Shown piece after piece: positions 24,506 to 32,324 of a stretch of 64,000 nt of DNA. Source of the DNA: Geobacter sp. UBA5730 (lineage in GTDB: Bacteria; Desulfobacterota; Desulfuromonadia; Geobacterales; Pseudopelobacteraceae); NCBI GenBank assembly GCA_002419465.1, contig DIGE01000009.1, forward strand, positions 1-64,000, given 5' to 3'. A program made the position numbers and the translations under genes. The first letter of the stretch is position 1; each line of letters begins with the position of its first letter. Under the pieces are notes generated by a model, which worked only from the letters and a program-made list of their open reading frames with translations, was not told the origin of the DNA and did not search any database.

Positions 24506-25465
24506 ATGTCCATAAAACAGACCAATATCCTGCTGGAAAGCGACACCAACGAACTGGAGATCGTCGAGTTTCGCGTGGATGAACTGGATGCCCACGGCAC
24601 GGTGATCCCCTGCCATTACGGGGTGAACGTGGCCAAGGTGCGCGAGATTATCCGTCTGCCCGAGGTAACCAAGGCGCTCAATACCTCCGATGCGGTGGAG
24701 GGGATGATCAAGCTGCGGGAGAAGGTCATCCCGATCCTGAACCTGTCTAAAATCCTGAATAAAACAACCGGCCACCTGCAGGCCGACCGGGTAATCGTAC
24801 TGGAGTTCAACAACCTGATGGTGGGGGTGCTGGTGCATTCAGTCTCCCGTATCTACCGGATCTCCTGGAAAAATGTGGAGGCGCCCGCTTCGGCGCTCTA
24901 CTCCGACCAGATCACCGGCCTGGTCAAGATGGAGGACCGGATCATCCTGGTGCTGGACTTCGAGAAGATCGTGGCTGAATTCTGCTCCACCAGCGCCCTT
25001 AAGCCATTATCACCGGAACAGCTGATGGACAGTCCCGCCCATGATCGTAGCACTAAAACCATCCTGGTGGCTGACGACTCACCCTTTATCCGCCACACCA
25101 TGTGCAGCGCCCTGCGAGGTGCCGGTTACAAGGTAATCGAGGCGGTTAACGGTGCCGAGGCCTGGGAGAAAATTCAGGAGATCACGCAGCTGAGCGCGTC
25201 CGAGAACGTCAGTTTCCGCAGCAAAATACAGCTTTTGATCACCGACGTGGAGATGCCGCAGATGGACGGCCTGCACCTGACCTCCACCATCCGCAAGGAG
25301 AAAAAACCGCAGGAGCTGCCGATCATCATCTTCTCCTCCCTGGCTTCGGAGGACAACATCCGCAAATGGGAATCACTGGGGGCACAGCAGATTCTGACCA
25401 AACCTGACCTGCCCAATCTGGTGAAGTACGCCGACGAATACACAATCGACGCCTATACTGTTTAA
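24506..25465 (+). CDS. cheV: Chemotaxis coupling protein CheV (CheW-REC)
   Basis: A 319-aa protein with a CheW-like domain (about residues 15-165; CHYGVNVAKVREIIRLPEV, EKVIPILNLSKIL) and a C-terminal receiver domain (about 180-315). In the receiver, VADDSPFIRHTM and LLITDVEMPQMDG hold the acidic pocket and the phospho-accepting Asp. CheV couples chemoreceptors to CheA and tunes adaptation by phosphorylation. The ATG at 24506 follows GGAG; an in-frame ATG 18 codons earlier overlaps the promoter. The gene is monocistronic, with a strong terminator after it. Confidence 0.93.
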   Translation: MSIKQTNILLESDTNELEIVEFRVDELDAHGTVIPCHYGVNVAKVREIIRLPEVTKALNTSDAVEGMIKLREKVIPILNLSKILNKTTGHLQADRVIVLEFNNLMVGVLVHSVSRIYRISWKNVEAPASALYSDQITGLVKMEDRIILVLDFEKIVAEFCSTSALKPLSPEQLMDSPAHDRSTKTILVADDSPFIRHTMCSALRGAGYKVIEAVNGAEAWEKIQEITQLSASENVSFRSKIQLLITDVEMPQMDGLHLTSTIRKEKKPQELPIIIFSSLASEDNIRKWESLGAQQILTKPDLPNLVKYADEYTIDAYTV

Positions 25466-25495
25466 GAGGAGTTGTTCTCAGCTTCTCCAGCCTTT

Positions 25496-25524
25496 AAGGG
25501 GCCCCTGCCGGGGCCCCTTTTTTT
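25496..25524 (+). terminator. Rho-independent terminator of cheV
   Basis: AAGGGGCCCC and GGGGCCCCTT form a GC-rich stem around TGCC, followed by seven T residues. The following 140 bp up to pyc are AT-rich leader; TTGACA at about 25529-25534 may be a -35 box but has no good partner. Confidence 0.92.
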
Positions 25525-25666
25525 CCTGTTGACATCCCCCCCTGTTTCTGGTTAAGTGCCGCGACCTTTACCGCGTATAACCATTTAAAATAACTAAATT
25601 ATTTCAGCATTACTAAAAATTTTCAATCTAACTTTCGATCATATCGAACTCTGGGAGGCTCTACTG

Positions 25667-28600
25667 ATGAAAAAGATTACCAAATTTCGCAAAGTCATGG
25701 CTGCCAACCGTGGTGAGATCGCCATCCGGATCTTCCGGGCCTGTACCGAACTGGGGATCAGCACCGTGGCACTCTACTCCGAAGAGGACAAACTCTCACT
25801 GCACCGCTACAAGGCGGACGAAGCCTACCACATCGGCAAGGGCAAGGCCCCGATTGATGCCTACCTGGGCATTGACGAGATCATAGCCCTGGCATTAAAG
25901 GCGGACGTGGATGCCATCCATCCCGGTTACGGCTTCCTGGCCGAAAATGCCGAGTTTGCTGAGAAGTGCGAGGCGGCCGGTATCGCCTTCATCGGCCCTG
26001 ACGCCACAATGCAGCGGGCCCTGGGCGACAAGGTGGCCGGACGCAAGGCTGCCGTGGCCGCCGGCGTGCCGGTGGTGCCCGGCACTGAAGACCCGATCGA
26101 GAAAGAGGAAGAGGCCCTTAAATTTGCCAAGGAGCACGGCTATCCGATCATCATCAAGGCCGCTGCCGGTGGTGGTGGGCGCGGCATGCGGGTGGCCCGC
26201 AACAAGAAAGAGCTGACCGAGGGGCTGGTGGCAGCGGCAAGCGAAGCCAAGGCCGCTTTCGGTAACGCGACCGTTTTTCTGGAACGCTACATTGAAAACC
26301 CGAAACATATCGAAGTGCAGGTGCTGGGTGACAACTACGGCAGCCTGGTGCATTTCTTCGAACGGGACTGTTCGATCCAGCGCCGCCATCAGAAGGTGGT
26401 GGAGTTTGCCCCGGCCCTCTGTTTGACCCAGCAGCAACGCGAGGAGATCTGCACCGCCGCCCTCAAGATCGCCGGTCAGGTCAAGTACCGCAACGCCGGA
26501 ACAGTGGAGTTCCTGGTGGATCAGGAAAACAACTTCTACTTCATTGAGATGAACCCCCGCATCCAGGTTGAGCACACCGTCACCGAGATGATCACCGGCC
26601 GTAACCTGGTGCAAAACCAGATTCTGATTGCCGAGGGCTACAAGCTGTCCGACCCGGAGATCAACATCCCCTCCCAGTCGGCCATTGACATGCGCGGTTA
26701 CGCCATCCAGTGCCGGATTACCACCGAGGACCCGGCCAACAACTTCGCTCCCGACTTCGGTACCCTGACCACCTACCGTTCCGCAGCCGGAGCCGGTATC
26801 CGCCTTGATGCGGGCAACGCCTTCACCGGTGCCCAGATCACCCCTCACTACGACTCGCTGCTGGTCAAGGTCAGCTCCTGGGGACTCAACTTCAAGGATG
26901 CAGCTTCCATTATGAACCGTGCTCTGCAGGAGTTCCGGGTGCGGGGGGTCAAAACCAATATCGGCTTTTTGGAAAATGTGATCACCCATCCCGTTTTTCT
27001 GGGTGGCAAGTGCGATACCTCCTTCATCGACAAACACCCGGAACTACTCAAATTCAGCGAGAAGAAGGACCGGGCCAGCAAGGTGCTCGCCTTCATGGGA
27101 GACGTAATCGTCAACGGTTCACCGGGCATCGCCAAGCCACTCAAGTCGGCCGACCTGATCGAGGCCAGGGTTCCCGAGATCGACTACACCAAGCCCCGTC
27201 CCTCCGGTTCCCGTGACCTGTTCATGAAGCTGGGAGCCGAGGGACTCTCCAAATGGATTCTGGAGCAGAAAAAGCTGCTGATCACCGACACCACCATGCG
27301 GGATGCCCACCAGTCGCTGCTGGCCACCCGGGTACGCAGCCACGACCTGCTGAAGATCGCCGAGCCCACCTCATACCTGGGGGCTGACCTGTTCTCCCTG
27401 GAGTGTTGGGGCGGCGCCACCTTTGACGTCACGATGCGCTTCCTGAAGGAGTGCCCCTGGCAGCGGCTGCACAAGCTGTCCGAGGCGATCCCCAACATCC
27501 TGTTCCAGATGCTGCTGCGCGGTTCAAACGCGGTGGGCTACACCAACTATCCGGACAACGTGGTGCAGAAGTTTGTGGAAGAGGCAGCCAACTCCGGCGT
27601 AGACATCTTCCGGGTCTTTGACTCGCTGAACTGGACCAAAGGCATGCAGGTGGCTATGGAAGCCGTACGTAAGTCAGGCAAGATCTGCGAGGCAGCCATC
27701 TGCTACACCGGCGACATCACAGATCCCCAGCGGGACAAGTATCCCTTGGAGTATTACGTGAACATGGCCAAGGAACTGGAAAAGATGGGCGCCCACATCC
27801 TGGCCATCAAGGATATGGCTGGCCTGCTGAAGCCGATGGCCGGCTACAAGCTGGTCAAGGCCCTGAAAGAAAACATCGGTATCCCGGTGCACCTGCACAC
27901 CCACGACACCTCCAGCAACGCCGGCGCCATGCTGCTGATGGCGGCTGAAGCCGGTGTGGATATCGTGGACGCTTCCCTCTCCTCCCTCTCCGGTCTGACC
28001 GCCCAGCCCAACCTGAATGCCCTGGTGGCTGCTCTGGAGCGCAGTGAGCGCGACCCGCAGATCAACACCGCAGGCCTGCAGCACCTGGCCAACTACTGGG
28101 AGACCGTACGGGATTACTATGCACCGTTCGAGTCCGGCCTGAAGAGTGGCACTGCCGAGGTTTACCATCACGAGATTCCCGGTGGCCAGTACTCCAACTA
28201 CAAGCCGCAGGTGGCTGGTCTGGGCCTTTTGGACCGTTGGGAAGAGTGCAAGGAGATGTACCACCAGGTCAACCTGCTGTTCGGCGATATCGTCAAGGTA
28301 ACCCCCTCCTCCAAGGTGGTTGGCGATATGGCCATGTTCCTGGTGAAGAACAACCTGCAGCCGCAGGATGTCTACACCTCCACTGAAGATCTGGCCTTCC
28401 CCGAATCGGTGGTGGGCATGTTCAAGGGGATGCTGGGGCAACCCTACCAGGGCTGGCCCGAGGAGCTGCAAAAGATCATCCTGAAAGGCCAGCAGCCGAT
28501 TACCTGCCGTCCCGGTGAGCTCTTGGAGCCGGCCGACTTTGATGAAGAACGTCTCAAGCTTGAAGAGAAACTTGGGCATAAGATAGACGACAAGGCATTG

Positions 28601-29116
28601 CTCTCATCAATCCTCTACCCCAACGTCTATCCTGAGTTTGACAAGCATCGCCAGGAGTTCTCCGACACCTCGGTGATCCCCACCCCGATCTTCTTCTACG
28701 GGCTGGAGCCGGGCCAGGAGACCTCGCTGGATATCGAACCGGGCAAGACCCTGATCATCAAACTGAACGCCATCGGCAAGGTGCAACCTGACGGCACCCG
28801 GGCGGTCTACTTCGAACTGAACGGCAATACCCGTTCAGTGGTGGTGCGGGACCAGTCAGTGCAAAGTGACGAGGCCGCCCGTGAAAAGGTCGACAAGAGC
28901 AATCCCAACCATCTGGGTGCTCCGATGCCGGGCAAGGTGCTCAAGGTCAATGTCAAGGCCGGTGACGAGATCAAAGCCGGCGACGTGTTGCTGGTAACCG
29001 AGGCCATGAAGATGGAGACCAACATCAAGGCCAAGGCAGACGGCAAGGTAGCTGAGGTCAAGTTCAAGGAAGGCGACAAGGTGGAAAAAGAGGACCTGGT
29101 CGTTGTGATGGGCTAA
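25667..29116 (+). CDS. pyc: Pyruvate carboxylase, single-chain
   Basis: At 1149 aa this is the full alpha4-type enzyme. It has a biotin carboxylase domain (MAANRGEIAIRIFRACTELG, IIKAAAGGGGRGMR, FIEMNPRIQVEHTVTE), a carboxyltransferase domain (ITDTTMRDAHQSLLATRVRS, FRVFDSLNW, LHTHDTSSNAGAM), and a C-terminal biotin carrier domain with TEAMKMETNI (biotinyl Lys about 1115). It makes oxaloacetate from pyruvate, bicarbonate and ATP, replenishing the TCA cycle. GGGAGG precedes the ATG. It is monocistronic. Confidence 0.97.
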   Translation: MKKITKFRKVMAANRGEIAIRIFRACTELGISTVALYSEEDKLSLHRYKADEAYHIGKGKAPIDAYLGIDEIIALALKADVDAIHPGYGFLAENAEFAEKCEAAGIAFIGPDATMQRALGDKVAGRKAAVAAGVPVVPGTEDPIEKEEEALKFAKEHGYPIIIKAAAGGGGRGMRVARNKKELTEGLVAAASEAKAAFGNATVFLERYIENPKHIEVQVLGDNYGSLVHFFERDCSIQRRHQKVVEFAPALCLTQQQREEICTAALKIAGQVKYRNAGTVEFLVDQENNFYFIEMNPRIQVEHTVTEMITGRNLVQNQILIAEGYKLSDPEINIPSQSAIDMRGYAIQCRITTEDPANNFAPDFGTLTTYRSAAGAGIRLDAGNAFTGAQITPHYDSLLVKVSSWGLNFKDAASIMNRALQEFRVRGVKTNIGFLENVITHPVFLGGKCDTSFIDKHPELLKFSEKKDRASKVLAFMGDVIVNGSPGIAKPLKSADLIEARVPEIDYTKPRPSGSRDLFMKLGAEGLSKWILEQKKLLITDTTMRDAHQSLLATRVRSHDLLKIAEPTSYLGADLFSLECWGGATFDVTMRFLKECPWQRLHKLSEAIPNILFQMLLRGSNAVGYTNYPDNVVQKFVEEAANSGVDIFRVFDSLNWTKGMQVAMEAVRKSGKICEAAICYTGDITDPQRDKYPLEYYVNMAKELEKMGAHILAIKDMAGLLKPMAGYKLVKALKENIGIPVHLHTHDTSSNAGAMLLMAAEAGVDIVDASLSSLSGLTAQPNLNALVAALERSERDPQINTAGLQHLANYWETVRDYYAPFESGLKSGTAEVYHHEIPGGQYSNYKPQVAGLGLLDRWEECKEMYHQVNLLFGDIVKVTPSSKVVGDMAMFLVKNNLQPQDVYTSTEDLAFPESVVGMFKGMLGQPYQGWPEELQKIILKGQQPITCRPGELLEPADFDEERLKLEEKLGHKIDDKALLSSILYPNVYPEFDKHRQEFSDTSVIPTPIFFYGLEPGQETSLDIEPGKTLIIKLNAIGKVQPDGTRAVYFELNGNTRSVVVRDQSVQSDEAAREKVDKSNPNHLGAPMPGKVLKVNVKAGDEIKAGDVLLVTEAMKMETNIKAKADGKVAEVKFKEGDKVEKEDLVVVMG

Positions 29117-29156
29117 GAGCGGCTTCGCCAAAGGTTCATCTGCGGCACTTGAATAA

Positions 29157-29206
29157 GAATCAACAACGCCCCGTTCCGGTTATCCGGAGCGGGGCGTTGT
29201 TGATTC
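29157..29206. terminator. Bidirectional terminator between pyc and the DEAD-box helicase
   Basis: A perfect 17-bp inverted repeat, GAATCAACAACGCCCCG / CGGGGCGTTGTTGATTC, flanks a smaller CCGG-containing hairpin loop. It lies between two convergent genes. The U-rich parts are within the stem (GTTGTTGATTC), so it can work from either side. Confidence 0.75.
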
Positions 29207-29220
29207 AAACGGGAAGAGGC

Positions 29221-30483
29221 TTAACGCTCGGTACGGCCACGTTGCTGATGGCCGCCCTTACCCTTGGGGACAGCGCCCTGACGACGCTGGCCACCCGGCA
29301 CAAAGGGACGACGTCCCTTACCGGTACCACGACCGCCGGTAGGCAGTGAGCTAACCGGTTCCAGGCCGGGGATGGTATATACCGGCACACGTTGACCGGT
29401 GTAACGCTCGATCCGCTGCAGGTAGCCAGCCTCAGTTGGCGATACAAAGGAGATGGCGATGCCGGTGGCGCCGGCACGGCCGGTCCGGCCGATCCGGTGA
29501 ACATAATCCTCGGCTGCCTTGGGCAGATCGAAGTTGATGACGTGGCTGATACCGTTGATATCCAGTCCGCGGGCTGCCACATCGGTGGCCACCAGCAGCT
29601 TGACACGGCCACGGCGCAGATTGGTCAGGGTGCGGGTACGGGCTCCCTGTGTCATATCACCGTGCAAGGCAGCAGCGGCGTAGCCCTTCTGAAACAGTTC
29701 ACGAGCCAGCGAATCGGCATCCCGCTTGGTGGCAGAGAAAATAATCGCCTGGGTAATCGCGGGATCTTCCAGCAGGTGTTGCAGCAGCTTGTACTTGTGG
29801 CCAAGGTTGTCGGTCACATGCAGGCGTTGCTCAATTTGATCATGGTTAGCGGTGGCGGCGGAGATGGCAATCCGCTCCGGCTCACGCAAGAGACGCTGGG
29901 CCAGCCGAGCCATCGGATCATCCATGGTAGCGGTAAACAGCAACGTCTGGCGGGCTTTCGGAGTAGCTGCCGCGATCTGATCCACGGCATCGGTAAAGCC
30001 CATGTCCAGCATCCGGTCAGCCTCATCCAGCACCAACAGTTCGACGCGGGAAAGATCAAGACGGCCACGCTCCAGATGGTCGATCAGGCGGCCCGGAGTG
30101 GCCACAATCAGGTCAACCGGCTGGCTGAGCATCCGCAGCTGGTCCGGATAGGGCACGCCTCCCATGATGGTGCCGTAGCGGAAGCGCAGAAAGCGGCCAT
30201 AACGGGCCACAGAATCCGCCACCTGGATGGCAAGTTCACGGGTTGGGGTCAGCACCAGGACCCGTGGGCCACGACCGGCAGGACCTGGTTTGACCAAACG
30301 CTCCAGAGCGGGAATGATGAAGGCGGCGGTCTTGCCGGTGCCGGTCTGGGCAGAGCCGATCAGATCGCGCCCTGCTTGGGCCAGAGGAATGGCTGCAGCC
30401 TGGATCGGGGTGGCAGTGGCATAGCCGCAGGTAGCAACCGCCTTCTGGATGGACGGATGCAGATTCAGTTCAGTAAACAGCAT
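29221..30483 (-). CDS. DEAD-box ATP-dependent RNA helicase (RhlE-like)
   Basis: A 420-aa helicase with the Q motif (FTELNLHPSIQKAV, ATPIQ), motif I AQTGTGKT, Ia PTRELA, Ib TPGR, DEAD (VLDEADRMLDMGF), motif III TAT in place of SAT, and VI HRIGRTGRAG. The last 40 residues are Arg/Gly/Lys-rich (TGGRGTGKGRRP), an RNA-binding tail typical of RhlE-like proteins. The ATG at 30483 follows AGGAG at 6 nt; an earlier in-frame start lacks an RBS. It probably remodels RNA during ribosome assembly or cold growth. Confidence 0.93.
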   Translation of the reverse strand: MLFTELNLHPSIQKAVATCGYATATPIQAAAIPLAQAGRDLIGSAQTGTGKTAAFIIPALERLVKPGPAGRGPRVLVLTPTRELAIQVADSVARYGRFLRFRYGTIMGGVPYPDQLRMLSQPVDLIVATPGRLIDHLERGRLDLSRVELLVLDEADRMLDMGFTDAVDQIAAATPKARQTLLFTATMDDPMARLAQRLLREPERIAISAATANHDQIEQRLHVTDNLGHKYKLLQHLLEDPAITQAIIFSATKRDADSLARELFQKGYAAAALHGDMTQGARTRTLTNLRRGRVKLLVATDVAARGLDINGISHVINFDLPKAAEDYVHRIGRTGRAGATGIAISFVSPTEAGYLQRIERYTGQRVPVYTIPGLEPVSSLPTGGRGTGKGRRPFVPGGQRRQGAVPKGKGGHQQRGRTER

Positions 30484-30858
30484 GGAATTCTCCTGATTCG
30501 GCGCAAGCGGAAACCTGCCGGGTCGCTTTCCGGTCTGTCGAATCACAGGTAAGGTGTGTCGTGTGGAGGGGCGCGTCGGGACAACCGTTATCCCTGTTCG
30601 GTCAGCGGAACCACCACGTGTGGCCGGCAGTACTCAGTCGTCGCAAACCAAACGCGGTGCTGCACAATCGGGGAAGGTATCCGGGATGCAGAAGGGGGTT
30701 AGGCAGCGATGAAACGAGGCGAAACTCATAAAAAATTAAAATATTTGATTTATTGGTTTATAGCAAGTAAAAAATAAAAAGTTGTGTATGGCCGCCTGTG
30801 GCGGACAAGCCAACTGCTCCACCTATGGTTGATCATACTCCACGAAAAGGTGATCCCG
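30484..30858. other. Divergent upstream region of the helicase and gap genes
   Basis: About 375 bp contain no supported gene. The left part is GC-rich leader of the helicase. The right part (30720-30780) is very AT-rich and includes TTGATT and TAAAAA boxes that could form a promoter for the gap gene. I see no riboswitch or sRNA that I can name. Confidence 0.4.
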
Positions 30859-32301
30859 ATGATAAACAAACAGGAAACCCATCTCAAGGAATGGCAAGGG
30901 CAGGAAGAAGCCGCCGAACAGATGTTGCCGCTGGTTGGCCAGCTTTACCGTGAACGGAACATCGTCAGCACCGTCTATGGCCGTTCGCTGGTCCACAGCA
31001 CCACCATCGACATTCTGAAGGCCCACCGTTTTGCCCGGCTGATCCTGGAAGAGGAGCTGTCAATCCACAAAACGCTGCCGGTCATCGAGGCGCTCAGCCA
31101 ACTCGACCTGGCTCCGGCCAGGATTGATATCGGCAAACTGGCCGTTGGCTTTGCAAAACAGCAGACCGTCGGCAGCCTCTCCGAGTACGTCAGTCATGAG
31201 CTGGCCAGCATCAATACCGGCCGCCGCAACGTGCTTGACGAACCCCAGGATATTGTATTGTACGGTTTCGGCCGGATCGGCCGCCTGTTGGCCCGCCTGT
31301 TGATCGAAAAGTCCGGCAGTGGTGAAAAACTACGCCTGCGGGCCGCCGTGGTGCGCAAAGGCAGCCCTGACGACCTGATCAAACGGGCCAGCCTGCTGCG
31401 TCGCGATTCGGTGCATGGTCACTTCAACGGCATCATCACTGTGGATGAGGAAGAAAACGCCATCATCGCCAACGGCAACATGATCAGGATCATCTACGCC
31501 GATGCCCCGGAAAGCGTTGACTATACCAGTTACGGCATCAATAATGCGATCCTGATTGACAACACCGGTAAGTGGCGTGACCGTGAAGGGCTGTCCCGTC
31601 ACCTGCAGGCCAAGGGGGTTGCCAAGGTACTGCTGACCGCTCCCGGCAAGGGGGATATCCCCAACGTGGTCGCCGGAGTAAATCATGAACTGATTACGGG
31701 GGCTGAACAGATCCTCTCGGCTGCCAGTTGCACCACCAACGCCATCGTGCCGGTGCTGAAGGCGGTGCATGACCGTTTCGGCATCCTGAACGGTCATGTG
31801 GAGACCTGCCACTCCTACACCAACGACCAGAACCTGATCGACAATTATCATAAGGGTGCCCGCCGTGGTCGCAGTGCCGTGCTTAACATGGTGATCACCG
31901 AAACCGGTGCCGCCAAGGCGGTGGCCAAAGTCATTCCCGAGCTCGGCGGCAGGCTGACCGGCAACGCCATCCGGGTGCCGACCCCCAACGTTTCACTGGC
32001 AATTCTCAACCTGGAACTGGGTCAGGAGACCAGCGTCAGCGAGCTGAACCGCTTCATACGCGATACCGCGCTGAACTCTCCACTGCAGAACCAGATCGAC
32101 TACATCATCTCACCCGAAGTGGTCTCCAGCGATTTTGTCGGTTCACGTCACGCCGGGGTGGTGGATTCGCTGGCCACCATCGTGCAGGGCAACCGCTGTG
32201 TGCTGTACGTCTGGTATGACAATGAGTTTGGCTACAGCTGTCAGGTGGTGCGGATGATCCAGAAGATGGCGGGGCTGGAACTACCTTCGCTGCCCAACTA
32301 G
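30859..32301 (+). CDS. Glyceraldehyde-3-phosphate dehydrogenase, long (about 480 aa) type
   Basis: The C-terminal ~350 residues are a GAPDH: the NAD-binding start IVLYGFGRIGRLLARLL, the catalytic Cys in SAASCTTNAIVPVLK, and WYDNEFGYSCQVVRM near the end. An N-terminal extension of about 120 residues (helical, KEWQGQEEAAEQMLPLVGQL) is found in the long GAPDH class also seen in Pseudomonas, and is not present in the standard ~335-aa glycolytic enzyme. The ATG at 30859 follows AAGGTGAT. The long class may serve gluconeogenesis; that is inference. Convergent with the P-type ATPase gene. Confidence 0.9.
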   Translation: MINKQETHLKEWQGQEEAAEQMLPLVGQLYRERNIVSTVYGRSLVHSTTIDILKAHRFARLILEEELSIHKTLPVIEALSQLDLAPARIDIGKLAVGFAKQQTVGSLSEYVSHELASINTGRRNVLDEPQDIVLYGFGRIGRLLARLLIEKSGSGEKLRLRAAVVRKGSPDDLIKRASLLRRDSVHGHFNGIITVDEEENAIIANGNMIRIIYADAPESVDYTSYGINNAILIDNTGKWRDREGLSRHLQAKGVAKVLLTAPGKGDIPNVVAGVNHELITGAEQILSAASCTTNAIVPVLKAVHDRFGILNGHVETCHSYTNDQNLIDNYHKGARRGRSAVLNMVITETGAAKAVAKVIPELGGRLTGNAIRVPTPNVSLAILNLELGQETSVSELNRFIRDTALNSPLQNQIDYIISPEVVSSDFVGSRHAGVVDSLATIVQGNRCVLYVWYDNEFGYSCQVVRMIQKMAGLELPSLPN

Positions 32302-32324
32302 TCCAGTCAGGCCTGCACCGCAAG

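Noticed and set aside
25529..25560. TTGACA-based promoter for pyc
   Set aside because: The -35 matches consensus but the best -10 at 17 bp (TTAAGT) is poor, so it is not listed as a feature.
25895..27037. 380-codon minus-strand frame opposite pyc
   Set aside because: Antisense shadow of the biotin carboxylase domain; no RBS or family match.
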